Notes under the pieces: model-generated
What the model saw: the letters and a program-made list of their open reading frames with translations, nothing else
Databases searched by the model: none
Told to the model about the DNA's origin: nothing
Source: CBDCUW01 sp963734865
Lineage (GTDB): Bacteria; Planctomycetota; Planctomycetia; Pirellulales; Pirellulaceae
Reading direction: 5' to 3'
DNA: 64,000 bases
Assembly (NCBI GenBank): GCA_963734865.1
Contig: CAVTIV010000004.1
Coordinates: 1 to 64,000, forward strand
Part shown: in pieces, positions 46,005 to 55,291 of the stretch
Layout: the number at the start of each line of letters is the position of its first letter
Numbering within the stretch: the first letter of the stretch is position 1
Position numbers and translations under genes: made by a program

Positions 46005-47288
46005 ATGACGCACTCGAGCATGCCCCTGAAGACCTGCCCCGACTTCCATCCGTTGCAGCAAGTCGGTTGCGCCGTTGCGATCGCCTTGATCCTTTCGGTT
46101 GGTCCGGACTTTGCCAAAGTTTGCGCGGCGGATGATCCTTATGCCGCGGCACGCCAGCGGCTCGTGCGGGATAGGATTGCGTCGGCCGGTGTCACGAACC
46201 AAGGAGTGCTTGATTCGATTGCCGCAACACCGCGACACGAATTCGTGCCAAAGTCTCAGCGAGATCGCGCCTACCTGGACATGGCTCTGCCGATTGGCGA
46301 GTCTCAGACGATCAGTAGCCCTTTTATCGTTGCTTCGATGACCGAGTCGCTGGACCCACAACCGACCGATAAGGTATTGGAGATCGGAACCGGAAGCGGT
46401 TACCAGGCGGCCGTACTCAGCCCGCTTGTCGAGCATGTGTATACCATCGAGATCGTCGTTGATCTGGGTAAACGTGCCGCCGAAACATTGTCACGGCTGG
46501 GCTACGAAAACGTTTCGACGCGAATTGGCGATGGATTTTTGGGTTGGCCCGATGCGGCGCCCTTTGACAAAATTATCGTCACTTGCAGTCCAGAGTCGGT
46601 GCCCCAACCGTTGGTGGATCAATTGCGTGAAGGGGGGCAGATGATCATTCCGGTGGGCGAACGTTACCAGCAGACGCTGTATCGGATGACGAAAAAGAAC
46701 GGCAAGCTGGAACGCGAAGTGCTACGGCCCACCCTGTTTGTCCCGATGACCGGCGAGGCCGAAGAGAACCGTCAACAACAACCCGATGCCGCGAATCCGA
46801 GTGCCGTCAATGGTGACTTCGAGGTTGCTGCCAGCGGCGAAAACGCCGATCTGGTGGATTACATCCCCGGCTGGTACTACGGTCGTCAGGTGAAACGAAT
46901 CGAAGACCCAGCGGCACCTGGCGGATCGGCCTATGTTCGGTTCGAGAACGAAACGCCCGGCCTGAACTCGCACCTGTTGCAGGGCATCGCCATCGATGGT
47001 CGAGAGGTATCGATGATTCGGATCCGCGGTCAAGTGCGTACCGAAAATGTCCGCAAGGGAGAAACTCCCGAGGCGATGCCAATGATCGCGATCAGCCTGT
47101 ATGACGAGCTGCGACGTGACCTGGGCACCTTTTGGCTGGGTCCGTTTCGTGGCACCCACGCTTGGCGGGGATCCAGCCGATTGGTGCGAATCCCGGTCAA
47201 CACCCGCGAAGCGATCCTCCGCGTGGGGCTATTTGGAGCGACGGGGCGAGCCGATTTCGATGAAATTGCGATCGAACCGCTCCACTGA
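46005..47288 (+). CDS. Exported protein-L-isoaspartate O-methyltransferase with C-terminal beta domain
   Basis: 427 residues from the ATG at 46005 (MTHSSMPLKTCPDFHPLQQV) with a hydrophobic signal region (VGCAVAIALILSVGPDFAKV). Residues ~60-260 are a PCMT domain: the substrate loop LPIGESQTISSPFIVASMTE, the SAM motif VLEIGTGSGYQAAVLSPLVE, and motif II PFDKIIVTCSPE. Residues ~270-427 form a beta-rich extension (VNGDFEVAA, GWYYGRQVKRIED, FDEIAIEPLH) like carbohydrate-binding jelly-roll modules. PCMT repairs damaged aspartyl residues using SAM. An exported version is puzzling because SAM is cytoplasmic. A REP-like repeat is just upstream. Confidence 0.82.
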   Translation: MTHSSMPLKTCPDFHPLQQVGCAVAIALILSVGPDFAKVCAADDPYAAARQRLVRDRIASAGVTNQGVLDSIAATPRHEFVPKSQRDRAYLDMALPIGESQTISSPFIVASMTESLDPQPTDKVLEIGTGSGYQAAVLSPLVEHVYTIEIVVDLGKRAAETLSRLGYENVSTRIGDGFLGWPDAAPFDKIIVTCSPESVPQPLVDQLREGGQMIIPVGERYQQTLYRMTKKNGKLEREVLRPTLFVPMTGEAEENRQQQPDAANPSAVNGDFEVAASGENADLVDYIPGWYYGRQVKRIEDPAAPGGSAYVRFENETPGLNSHLLQGIAIDGREVSMIRIRGQVRTENVRKGETPEAMPMIAISLYDELRRDLGTFWLGPFRGTHAWRGSSRLVRIPVNTREAILRVGLFGATGRADFDEIAIEPLH

Positions 47289-47483
47289 GCCCCCCAGCGT
47301 GGGCCGAATGTCTTCGTAGACTTCGCAGAGTTTGTAGTCTTCCAGGCCTGCCTTGTAGGCAAAAATTGCCAAGACTGCTTGTTTCGCGTAATCAGGCCGT
47401 TATCCTACTTCTTGCCGTCGGCACCTCGAGGGGGGACGGAGTAACCGGACACGTGCTCTGAAGATCATTTTGCGGGAGAGGAT

Positions 47484-48782
47484 TTGGCAACTATGACATT
47501 AATTCGATTTTTGGCCTGCGCGGGTGTTGTGGCCTGCTTCGCTAGCTTGGACGGGACCGTGGAAGCGGCCGGTTCATCTGGCGGATGGGCATCTTCGGGA
47601 GGTAGCAGCGGTGGCTACTCGCATAGCCACGGCGGCGGGCTTTTCAGCGGGTTGAGAGCCCGCACGCAATCTCACGGCAGTTGGGGCAGCAGCGGCGGAT
47701 CGTCTGGTGGCAGCAGCGGCGGCTCTTGGGGTTCCTCGGGTGGCGTGAGCTACGGATCCTCCGGTGGCAGTCACGGCACCGTCGTCAGTTATGCTTCGCA
47801 TGGCAGCAGTGGCGGATCAAGCGGCAGCAGCGGCGGTCGCGTGGGACCATTGCGACGTTTGGTGGCCCGAATTCACGCCCGCCGTGCCTCGCATGGCAGC
47901 AGTGGTGGGTCGAGTGGCGGTTCGAGTGGTGGGTCGTACGGCAGCAGTGGTGGTTCCAGTGGTGGATCGCACGGCAGCAGTGGTGGATCGCACGGCAGCA
48001 GCACCGGCGTGGTCAGCTACGCACAACCGATCGCGTACTCGATGTCGATGGGCGCGACGAATACTTACGAGTCGCCCGTCATCCGGTCGTCGTACCAAAC
48101 TTATTCCGATGCGGGTGATACGGCCGTTCAAAGCGGACACAGTCCTGCGGCGGAATCGCAGTCGCCTAAGGCTGAGGCTCCGGATACCAAGTCGGCGACT
48201 GACCAGCCGAATCCTGATTCAGCGAGTTACGAGTCGAACAAGCCAGCGATCGATTCCGATGCCGCCATGTTGACTGTTTCTGTTCCCAGCAGTGACGCGA
48301 CGTTGACGGTCAATGGTCATCCGACCAGCAGCGATGGCACGATTCGTCAATTCATGTCTCGTGGCTTGAAGGACGGCTTTGTCTACACGTACGTGGTCAA
48401 GGTCAGCTACAGCCTTGACGGTCAGGAGAAGAGTGAGAGCAAGTCGATCAAGTTGCGATCCGGCGACATCGAGCAGATTGTCTTCGATTCGCCCGATGTC
48501 ACCAAGACGATGGCGTCGGATCCGGTCACGGTGGTCAAGCTCCATGTCCCCTCGGACGCCGAGGTCACGCTGGCTGGTAACGTCACCACTGGCAGCGGCG
48601 AGGTGCGGACCTTCCGTACCAAGCAGTTGAAGTCTGGCGAGCAATGGGCCGGTTACACGATTCGCGTCACCCGGTTGATCAACGGACAAGCGGTCAGCAA
48701 GGAGCGGACGGTGGATGTCAAAGCCGGCAGCACAACCGAGCTGACATTCGAGTTTGACGATTCCGAAATCGCAAAACGCTGA
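47484..48782 (+). CDS. Exported Ser/Gly-rich protein with two TIGR03000-like domains
   Basis: 432 residues from a TTG at 47484 with GGGAGAGG just upstream; the ATG at 47493 is an alternative. A signal peptide (LIRFLACAGVVACFASLDGT) comes first. Residues ~30-190 are a low-complexity stretch of SSGG and HGSSGGS units. A proline/acid linker follows (residues 195-265). The C-terminus holds two tandem ~75-residue beta domains of the planctomycete TIGR03000 type (LTVSVPSSDATLTVNGHPTS; VVKLHVPSDAEVTLAGNVTT). The function is unknown, but an envelope or outer surface role is likely. Confidence 0.85.
   Translation: MATMTLIRFLACAGVVACFASLDGTVEAAGSSGGWASSGGSSGGYSHSHGGGLFSGLRARTQSHGSWGSSGGSSGGSSGGSWGSSGGVSYGSSGGSHGTVVSYASHGSSGGSSGSSGGRVGPLRRLVARIHARRASHGSSGGSSGGSSGGSYGSSGGSSGGSHGSSGGSHGSSTGVVSYAQPIAYSMSMGATNTYESPVIRSSYQTYSDAGDTAVQSGHSPAAESQSPKAEAPDTKSATDQPNPDSASYESNKPAIDSDAAMLTVSVPSSDATLTVNGHPTSSDGTIRQFMSRGLKDGFVYTYVVKVSYSLDGQEKSESKSIKLRSGDIEQIVFDSPDVTKTMASDPVTVVKLHVPSDAEVTLAGNVTTGSGEVRTFRTKQLKSGEQWAGYTIRVTRLINGQAVSKERTVDVKAGSTTELTFEFDDSEIAKR
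47570..48010 (+). repeat. Low-complexity Ser/Gly/His coding repeat
   Basis: This section of the preceding gene has many short, imperfect copies of GGCAGCAGTGGCGGATC-like units encoding SSGGS and HGSSGG. Length is likely to vary between strains by slippage. The repeat is within coding sequence, and units are not separated by spacers, so it is not a CRISPR array. Confidence 0.7.
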
Positions 48783-48812
48783 TTGCCCGCGTTTGACCGA
48801 TTGAATTCTGAA

Positions 48813-48841
48813 GCCGCGTCCGGTTTGGACGCGGCTTTTTT
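48813..48841 (+). terminator. Strong intrinsic terminator after the Ser/Gly-rich gene
   Basis: A 9-bp perfect GC-rich stem (GCCGCGTCC at 48813-48821, GGACGCGGC at 48827-48835) with a GGTTT loop is followed by six T residues at 48836-48841, starting 31 bases after the stop codon. It is the clearest factor-independent terminator in the window. Confidence 0.9.
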
Positions 48842-48962
48842 GCTGGCCAAATGGCATCGCCGAGGCCGCCTCGGGATCAGCGATGGCCTTTCTGGCTGTA
48901 CATCACGGTGGGTCGAGTTAACGTAGAGGTTGGATTCCTTTTCACCGATAGCTGCTCGATCC

Positions 48963-49709
48963 ATGACGGCTGAAACACGTCCAATGCTCAAACCGTCTCT
49001 GCGACTGGGCCTCAGCGTACTCGTGTTCGCACATCTGCTGGCCGTTGTCACGCCCCCGCTGGCATTTCAGACACGCGGTCCGTTGGGCAGATCACCGTCG
49101 GTGAATGTCATCTTGAGGCTGGTGGAGCGATACAGCCAGTTCCTGTACATGGACCGCGGATACGCTTTTTTCGCACCCGATCCCGGACCGAGTCATTTGA
49201 TTCAGGCAGCGATCACGTCCACTGATGGCAGCACTACCGAGCAAGTGTTTCCGAATCGTCAGGATCAGTGGCCGCGGTTGTTGTACCATCGCCACTTCAT
49301 GATCACGGAATACTTGGAAGAGATTTATCAGCCACCGGGACCACCGCCTGAGCTGTTGGAAGTGGATCGTGCCGAGGCCGAGTACTGGGCCGCGGCGCGT
49401 GCGCGTTACGAGCATGTCCGTAAGTCGATCGTCGATCATCTCGAACACGTCAACCCGGGCTGCCAGGTGGTCATTCGACGAATCGAACATTTGATCCCCG
49501 ATGTGATCGAATTCCAGCGTGAGCCGATCGAGTTGAGCGACGAGCGATTGTATCAAGTGCTGCTTGACCAACCAATCGACCTGAGTGCACCCCAAGAACT
49601 GGCAGCGCCCAGCGGTCCACCGGAGTCGATCCCCGCGCCCTCGGGTGATGCTGCTGCGAGCGAGAATGGTTCGGCCGAGCCCGCCGACGAATCGGGGGAA
49701 GGGTCATGA
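48963..49709 (+). CDS. Hypothetical exported protein paired with an HTTM protein
   Basis: 248 residues from the ATG at 48963; an in-frame TTG at 48930 and an ATG at 48984 are alternatives. One N-terminal hydrophobic helix (LRLGLSVLVFAHLLAVVTPP) is an anchor or signal. The segment RYSQFLYMDRGYAFFAPDPG is typical of a family found next to HTTM proteins in planctomycetes. The C-terminal 50 residues are Pro/Ala/Glu-rich. The stop overlaps the next start (ATGA), showing translational coupling. Function unknown. Confidence 0.65.
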   Translation: MTAETRPMLKPSLRLGLSVLVFAHLLAVVTPPLAFQTRGPLGRSPSVNVILRLVERYSQFLYMDRGYAFFAPDPGPSHLIQAAITSTDGSTTEQVFPNRQDQWPRLLYHRHFMITEYLEEIYQPPGPPPELLEVDRAEAEYWAAARARYEHVRKSIVDHLEHVNPGCQVVIRRIEHLIPDVIEFQREPIELSDERLYQVLLDQPIDLSAPQELAAPSGPPESIPAPSGDAAASENGSAEPADESGEGS

Positions 49710-50977
49710 ATCTTGCGGTCGGTTCGTTGACGCAGCGTTGGCTGGGCAGTTGTGCTGCGGCGTGGGATGGTTTTTGGTTCACGCCTCGATTGCCGCACAC
49801 ATTATCGCTGCTGCGCATCATCACCGGGCTGATGTTGCTCTATTCGCATTTGGTGCTGGCGACCGATCTAAGCTCTTTTCTCGGGGACCACGCATGGATC
49901 AATAACGAGACCGCTCGACAGTTGCACGATGGTGCCTTTGGGACATCCGACATGGGTCGAAGCTACCTTTGGTACCTAAGCAATCCGCTGGTTCTGTGGG
50001 TTCATCATGCGTTGACGATCGTGGTAACGGCAGCGTTCGCGGTTGGATTATTAACACGCATCACGGCACCGCTCGCTTATGCGATGCAGTTGATGTACCT
50101 GCACCGATTGACCGGGACCCTTTTCGGGTTGGATCAAATCGTGACGTATTCGACGATGTATTTGATGATCTCGCCTTGCGGCAGTTGCTATTCGGTGGAC
50201 GCTTGGTTGCGAGAAAAAATGGCGGATCGTCGTGCCGCAAGCCGCCAATTGCAATGGTGGTTCCCCGCTGCGGTACCTAGCGTTGCGGCGAATATTGCGA
50301 CCCGTCTTTTTCAGCTTCATCTGTGCACGATTTATCTGTTTGGCGGGTTGGCCAAGGCGCGAGGTCAATCTTGGTGGGACGGGACCGCGATCTGGTATTC
50401 GGTTGGTAATTATGAATACCAGTCGATCGACATGACTTGGTTGGGAGCCTATCCGCGGGTGTTTTCCGCAATGACGCACCTGACGCTGTTTTGGGAAGTC
50501 TTCTATTGTGCGCTGGTGTGGCCGAAGGCTTCACGCCCCGTCGTGCTGGCCATCGCCGTTCTCGTGCATGGCGGGATCGCGTTATTCCTGGGCATGATCA
50601 CATTCGGCGTGATGATGATCGCTGCTAATATGATCTTCGTCGAACCCCGGTGGGTCGTCCGTCTTTTTCGTCGCGAAGGCGAACAACTGGCCGACTCGGA
50701 CCAGCAGCCGGTCGACGAACCATCAGGCCAACGCGATCCGCTGCAGCAACAGGTCGCGACCGCAACAACCGCGGCTCAGCATTCACTCGAAGAACGCGAA
50801 CGCCGTGTCCGGTTGGACTCTCAACGCGTCAAAGACAAGAGCAAGAAATTGTCGGAGCGTGAGGAGAAGTATCGTGACCGTGTCAAACGATTGAAGGAAC
50901 GCGAGGCAAAGATCAAACGCTTGATCGAACGGCGAAAAAACAAGTCGGCGCGGAAGCCGGAAAACGACGAAGTGTAG
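49706..50977 (+). CDS. HTTM-domain membrane protein with basic coiled-coil tail
   Basis: 423 residues. Several transmembrane helices between residues 30 and 310 (ITGLMLLYSHLVLATDLSS, LTIVVTAAFAVGLLTRITA, AIAVLVHGGIALFLGMITF) show the HTTM family, related to the membrane part of vitamin-K-dependent gamma-carboxylase (QLHLCTIYLFGGLAKARGQSWWDG). The C-terminal ~80 residues are a strongly charged coiled coil (ERERRVRLDSQRVKDKSKKL). The start overlaps the previous gene by 4 bases. Catalytic activity of bacterial HTTM proteins is mostly unproven. The two genes should act together at the membrane. Confidence 0.8.
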   Translation: MNLAVGSLTQRWLGSCAAAWDGFWFTPRLPHTLSLLRIITGLMLLYSHLVLATDLSSFLGDHAWINNETARQLHDGAFGTSDMGRSYLWYLSNPLVLWVHHALTIVVTAAFAVGLLTRITAPLAYAMQLMYLHRLTGTLFGLDQIVTYSTMYLMISPCGSCYSVDAWLREKMADRRAASRQLQWWFPAAVPSVAANIATRLFQLHLCTIYLFGGLAKARGQSWWDGTAIWYSVGNYEYQSIDMTWLGAYPRVFSAMTHLTLFWEVFYCALVWPKASRPVVLAIAVLVHGGIALFLGMITFGVMMIAANMIFVEPRWVVRLFRREGEQLADSDQQPVDEPSGQRDPLQQQVATATTAAQHSLEERERRVRLDSQRVKDKSKKLSEREEKYRDRVKRLKEREAKIKRLIERRKNKSARKPENDEV

Positions 50978-50990
50978 GTCTGGGGCCTAC
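50974..50990. repeat. Hairpin at the HTTM gene stop
   Basis: GTAGGTC (50974-50980) and GGCCTAC (50984-50990) form a 7-bp stem with one G-U pair and a TGG loop. It includes the stop codon. With the next hairpin it gives a structured gap between convergent genes. No T-run is present. Confidence 0.45.
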
Positions 50991-51002
50991 CGTGTCACCG
51001 AT

Positions 51003-51024
51003 CTCGCCAGAGTTCGCTGGCGAG
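51003..51024. terminator. Hairpin between convergent HTTM and gpmI genes
   Basis: CTCGCCAG (51003-51010) and CTGGCGAG (51017-51024) pair perfectly around AGTTCG. It is 26 bases after the HTTM stop and 8 bases after the gpmI stop (minus strand). The lack of a T-run means that its use as a bidirectional terminator is inferred from position only. Confidence 0.5.
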
Positions 51025-51031
51025 GGAAGAA

Positions 51032-52687
51032 TCACGTTTTCGCGGTAACCGATAGCAGCGGCGAGCCGGTCATTTCCGAGGGAATCGGCAGTCCCATTAA
51101 CTCGAGTATGGTGGGTGCAATATCTGCCAGGCGACCGTCGGAGTGCAGTTCGCAATGTTCAACGTCTGGGTCGACGACGATCAGCGGAACGTCGTAGGTC
51201 GTGTGAGCCGTGTGGGGACCGCCCGTTTCCGGATCGATCATCTGTTCGCAATTACCATGGTCGGCGGTCACAACAAGTGATCCGCCTTTGGCCAGTGTCG
51301 CATCGACCACTTGACCGACACAGCGGTCAACCGTTTCGACCGCCTTGATGGCTGCGGCCAGATTGCCAGTATGTCCGACCATGTCGCCATTGGCGTAATT
51401 CACGATGATCAGTTCGCATTCACCCGCTTCGATTGCGGCCAAAACTTTCTCGGTGATTTCGTTGGCCGACATTTCGGGGACTTGGTCGTAAGTCGACACA
51501 TCGCGGCGAGACGCGACCATCCCACGCTGTTCGCCGGGGAACGGGTCATCCCGATAGTCGTTGAAAAAGAAGGTCACATGCGGATACTTCTCCGTTTCAG
51601 CGCAGCGAAACTGTTTCAGTCCCAGCGCGGCCACATATTCGCCGAGAATGTTTGGCATGTTGGCGCGTTTTTCAAAGATCACGTGGACCGGCAGGCCCTG
51701 TTCGTAGCCCGTCATCGTTGCGAAGAACAGGTTCTCGGTCCGCTTGCCCCGGTCAAACCCGCCGCCTTCGATCGACTTCCATTGTTCGTCGGGCAGGACG
51801 AACGCTTTGGTGATTTCACGGGTCCGGTCGCCGCGATAATTCAGGAAAATGACTGAATCACCGTCGCTGACCAAGCCACTACCTGATCCGCTGATCGTTG
51901 TCGCCGTGATGAATTCGTCGCCATGACGATTGTTGTCGGTCGGGTTGTCGTAATACCGCCTGACCGCTTCGCTGGCCGACTCGGCTGTCTGATCGGCGCC
52001 CCGCGTCATCATTCGATACGCCGCTTCGACACGATCCCACCTGAGGTCACGATCCATTGCATAGAAGCGACCGATCACGCTGGCGATTCGCCCAACACCT
52101 GCTTCGCGAAGCCGCGAGTCCAGCTGCCCCAGGAACTCGATCCCGCTGGTCGGCGATGTATCGCGACCATCGGTGATGGCGTGAATGGCGAACCGATCGG
52201 CTTGCAGCCCGGATCGCTTGACCAGATCGACGATTGCAAAGGCATGTTCCAAGTCGCTGTGAACACGGCCATCGGACATCAAGCCCATCAGATGAAGCGT
52301 TCCGCCGGTCAACTTGACATGTGCGATCGCTTGCAACAGTACTTGATTTTGAAAGAAGGATTCGTCGCGAATTGCTCGAGTGATCCGCATCACTTCTTGG
52401 TCAACGATCCGACCGGCGCCAATGTTTTGGTGTCCGACCTCGCTGTTGCCCATTACACCTGCGGGCAGCCCCACGTCTTCCCCGGATGTGTGGATCAAAA
52501 CGTTCGGGTAATCCCGCATCAACGCGTCGGCAACGGGCGTGTTGGCCAGGTAAACGGCATTGGCGTCATTCCACTTTGGATAAGGGTTTTTACCCCATCC
52601 GTCACGGACGATCAGTACGACAGGTTTTCGTCGGACGTTAGGCACGGGTCGATTCTCGCGTTCGCTGGGGAGCTGCTTGTAGAACAC
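51032..52687 (-). CDS. gpmI: 2,3-bisphosphoglycerate-independent phosphoglycerate mutase
   Basis: 551 residues, full length for this glycolytic enzyme, which interconverts 3- and 2-phosphoglycerate using two Mn ions. The phosphatase-like core has VLIVRDGWG with the first metal ligand Asp. The catalytic serine is in PAGVMGNSEVGHQNIGAGR, the insertion domain has HAITDGRDTSP and GRFYAMDRDLRWDR, and the second metal site is in TADHGNCEQM and GPHTAHTTYDVPLI. The first codon is GTG at 52687; a GTG at 52645 is an alternative. It is divergent from pgi, another glycolytic gene, with about 143 bases between starts. Confidence 0.94.
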   Translation of the reverse strand: MFYKQLPSERENRPVPNVRRKPVVLIVRDGWGKNPYPKWNDANAVYLANTPVADALMRDYPNVLIHTSGEDVGLPAGVMGNSEVGHQNIGAGRIVDQEVMRITRAIRDESFFQNQVLLQAIAHVKLTGGTLHLMGLMSDGRVHSDLEHAFAIVDLVKRSGLQADRFAIHAITDGRDTSPTSGIEFLGQLDSRLREAGVGRIASVIGRFYAMDRDLRWDRVEAAYRMMTRGADQTAESASEAVRRYYDNPTDNNRHGDEFITATTISGSGSGLVSDGDSVIFLNYRGDRTREITKAFVLPDEQWKSIEGGGFDRGKRTENLFFATMTGYEQGLPVHVIFEKRANMPNILGEYVAALGLKQFRCAETEKYPHVTFFFNDYRDDPFPGEQRGMVASRRDVSTYDQVPEMSANEITEKVLAAIEAGECELIIVNYANGDMVGHTGNLAAAIKAVETVDRCVGQVVDATLAKGGSLVVTADHGNCEQMIDPETGGPHTAHTTYDVPLIVVDPDVEHCELHSDGRLADIAPTILELMGLPIPSEMTGSPLLSVTAKT

Positions 52688-52830
52688 TTCATTCTATCCC
52701 AGAGGCTTGAAGCTCGGAACGCCCGGTAAAGCGGCGCGTCCGTACCCGCTTCGACACGGCCCGGCAATGCGTTAGGCTACGCCCCTGACACGATCCTATG
52801 GCCCCCATTTCGCCCGCCTGAGATCCAATC

Positions 52831-54249
52831 TTGAGTCTCTTACGCTTCGATCCATCCGGCAGCATCGATTCCCAATACGGTCTCCGACAAGACGAAGTCG
52901 ATGGTTTGGCCGATCGACTGCAGCTGCTTCGCAAGGAGATCGTCGAAACCGATCGCGAGCAGTATGACAGCGGCAAGATACCTGCGAGTCGAGCGCCTCT
53001 GGATGCGCGTTTCTTGTGGTTGCCCGAAGAGCAGTTGGCAGAGTACGAGCAGGATCGGAAGGGGTCCGAACTAGGACGAATCTTCAAAGTCGCCAATGGG
53101 CTGCACAATGAGATTGACGCCGTTGTCGTATTGGGGATTGGCGGTTCCTACATGGCTGCACGGGCGATGATGGACGCCTGTTGCGACCCCTATCACAACG
53201 AACTGACTCGCGGTGCGCGCGGAAGCAAACCGCGAATGTACTTCGAGGGCAATGATGTCGACAACGACGCCACGGCGGCGCTACTGAATCGACTTGCCGC
53301 TGTGAATGATGGCGATTCGGTACCAGAAAAGCGTTTTGCGATCGTGGTGATCAGTAAGAGTGGTGGGACAATGGAAACCGCTATCGCGTTTCGCCAGTTC
53401 TTGGCGGCGCTCGGATCCTCGCTCGGCGACACAGCGAAAGATCGACTGGGCCGGTTGGTGATTCCGGTTACGGGATCAAGCGGCAAGCTGCATGATTTGG
53501 CGACCGCGATCGGATGTGACGAAATCTTTCGCGTGCCCTCTGGGGTTGGCGGCCGTTTCAGCGTGCTGTCGCCGGTCGGACTGATGCCAGCGGCAATGCT
53601 CGGACTCGATTGCATGAAACTGCTCGAGGGAGCGGTCGTGATGAACGAGCACTTCAGGAACACCAAATACAGCGACAACGTGGTGCTTCAATATGTCGCT
53701 GTGAATCATTTGCTGGCTGAACATCGCGGCAAGAGCATTCGTGTGATGAGTGTGTGGAGCAAGGCGCTCGAATCGGTCGGTTTTTGGTACGACCAACTAT
53801 TGGCCGAATCCAATGGCAAGCGGGGATTGGGGGTCACGCCGCTGACGACCGTCAACACCCGTGATTTGCACAGTCGTCAGCAGCAGCATCAGCAAGGTGC
53901 AAATGACAAAGTGTTCAACAACGTGATCGTCCGGTCGTGTCGCAGCGATCCGCTGGTCGTGGGCGTGAGCGAGCGAAACGAAGACGCGTTGAACGATATT
54001 GCCGATAAAACACTGCCGGAAATCATGGACGCGGCGATCCGCGGCACGAATGATGCCTTGCATGCCGATGGACGCCCGACGACTGACATCATCTTGCCGC
54101 AGATCGATACATACTTTCTTGGTCAATTGTTCCAAATGCTGATGATCGCTACTGTGATCGAAGGACGCTTGCTCGGCATCAATCCTTATGGACAGCCGGG
54201 TGTCGAGCAATACAAGAAGTCCATGAACAACAACCTTGGCCGCAGCTAG
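52831..54249 (+). CDS. pgi: Glucose-6-phosphate isomerase
   Basis: 472 residues from a TTG at 52831. It interconverts glucose-6-phosphate and fructose-6-phosphate in the cytoplasm. The sugar-phosphate-binding segments VVLGIGGSYMAARAMMD, VISKSGGTMETAIAFR and GGRFSVLSPVGL are present, and the catalytic His region is QQQHQQGANDKVFNN. The protein is somewhat shorter than the E. coli enzyme (549) and matches the bacterial short form. TTG start is supported by lack of an in-frame ATG nearby. It is divergent from gpmI and precedes trpA by 41 bases. Confidence 0.92.
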   Translation: MSLLRFDPSGSIDSQYGLRQDEVDGLADRLQLLRKEIVETDREQYDSGKIPASRAPLDARFLWLPEEQLAEYEQDRKGSELGRIFKVANGLHNEIDAVVVLGIGGSYMAARAMMDACCDPYHNELTRGARGSKPRMYFEGNDVDNDATAALLNRLAAVNDGDSVPEKRFAIVVISKSGGTMETAIAFRQFLAALGSSLGDTAKDRLGRLVIPVTGSSGKLHDLATAIGCDEIFRVPSGVGGRFSVLSPVGLMPAAMLGLDCMKLLEGAVVMNEHFRNTKYSDNVVLQYVAVNHLLAEHRGKSIRVMSVWSKALESVGFWYDQLLAESNGKRGLGVTPLTTVNTRDLHSRQQQHQQGANDKVFNNVIVRSCRSDPLVVGVSERNEDALNDIADKTLPEIMDAAIRGTNDALHADGRPTTDIILPQIDTYFLGQLFQMLMIATVIEGRLLGINPYGQPGVEQYKKSMNNNLGRS

Positions 54250-54290
54250 CTTTGCGGCCGCTGTCACTCATTCCCCAGCCCCAGCGAATC

Positions 54291-55091
54291 ATGTCTGCCG
54301 TCGACCAACTTTTTACCGAGCTTCGTGCCCAGGGCCAAAAGGCTTTGATGCCGTTCTTCACCGCAGGCGATCCTGATGTCGAGACAACCGCTGCGTTGTT
54401 GCGGGCCGTCGGTCCGGCCGGCGCGAACCTCTGTGAAGTTGGCGTGCCTTACAGCGATCCGATCGCTGACGGACCTGTCATCCAAGCGTCCTACCAGCGC
54501 TCGCTCGACGCAGGTTTTCGATTGCAACAACTCTTTGATCTGGGGGCCAGCGTGACCGCTGATCTGGCATTGCCGCTGGTGACCATGGTCAGCTACGCCA
54601 TCATCTATCGCGTCGGTTTGGAACAGTACGTGCGGCGAGCGAAGGCGGCCGGCTATGCTGGCGCGATTGTACCCGACTTGTTGGTGGAGGAAGCCGATGC
54701 GATGGCGGCGGTTTGTCGGGCGGCCGACTTTAGTCTGGTGCAATTGGTGACCCCCACGACGCCTCGCCAACGGCAAGTTCGCATCGCCCAGTCATCGTCC
54801 GGGTTCCTGTATTATGTGTCGGTGACCGGAATCACGGGCGAGCGAACCGCGTTACCAGCGGACTTGGTCGACAACGTTGGCTGGCTGCGCGAGCAGACCG
54901 ATTTACCAATCTGCATCGGGTTCGGTATTAGCGGTCCCGAGACGGCCGCCAAGCTGGCACCGGTCGCTGACGGATTGATTGTCGGATCGGCGATCGTCCG
55001 CCGTGTCGCCCAGGCAGGCGACAAATCGAACGCCGTGAAGGTGATCGCGGGCTTCGTCAGGGAGTTGCGACAAGCGATCGATGCCGCCTAG
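54291..55091 (+). CDS. trpA: Tryptophan synthase alpha chain
   Basis: 266 residues from the ATG at 54291. The TIM barrel cleaves indole-glycerol phosphate to indole and glyceraldehyde-3-phosphate, and passes indole to TrpB. The catalytic residues E49 (LCEVGVPYSDP) and D60 (IADGPVIQ) have the same numbers as in E. coli. The phosphate-binding GFGISGPETA and GSAIVRRV are present near the C-terminus. No trpB lies next to it, so the subunits are encoded apart here. It follows pgi on the same strand at 41 bases. Confidence 0.93.
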   Translation: MSAVDQLFTELRAQGQKALMPFFTAGDPDVETTAALLRAVGPAGANLCEVGVPYSDPIADGPVIQASYQRSLDAGFRLQQLFDLGASVTADLALPLVTMVSYAIIYRVGLEQYVRRAKAAGYAGAIVPDLLVEEADAMAAVCRAADFSLVQLVTPTTPRQRQVRIAQSSSGFLYYVSVTGITGERTALPADLVDNVGWLREQTDLPICIGFGISGPETAAKLAPVADGLIVGSAIVRRVAQAGDKSNAVKVIAGFVRELRQAIDAA

Positions 55092-55130
55092 CGGTTCGAT
55101 CAAGCCGGAATCTCTGCCGCGATCATCAAA

Positions 55131-55151
55131 GCCGGCATGACCGGCCCTTTT
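55131..55151 (+). terminator. Weak intrinsic terminator after trpA
   Basis: GCCGG (55131-55135) and CCGGC (55141-55145) pair around CATGA and are followed by CCTTTT. The stem is only 5 bp and the T-run only four, so the terminator is weak or accidental. It lies 40 bases after the trpA stop. Confidence 0.35.
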
Positions 55152-55291
55152 GCCCAGTCGTTCGCCCTTTTCTAGTCGGTAAACTGCCCCTGATCGACCG
55201 GCTCGCCGCAGTCGGTGTGCTAGGTTTCTTTGGCAAACTTCTAGAGTCGCCTCACCCGCAAAACTCTATCACCGCAAAAGGACCAAAAAGC

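Noticed and set aside
47570..48010. Short repeated units that might be a CRISPR array
   Set aside because: Units are adjacent, in frame and encode Ser/Gly; there are no unique spacers and no cas genes.
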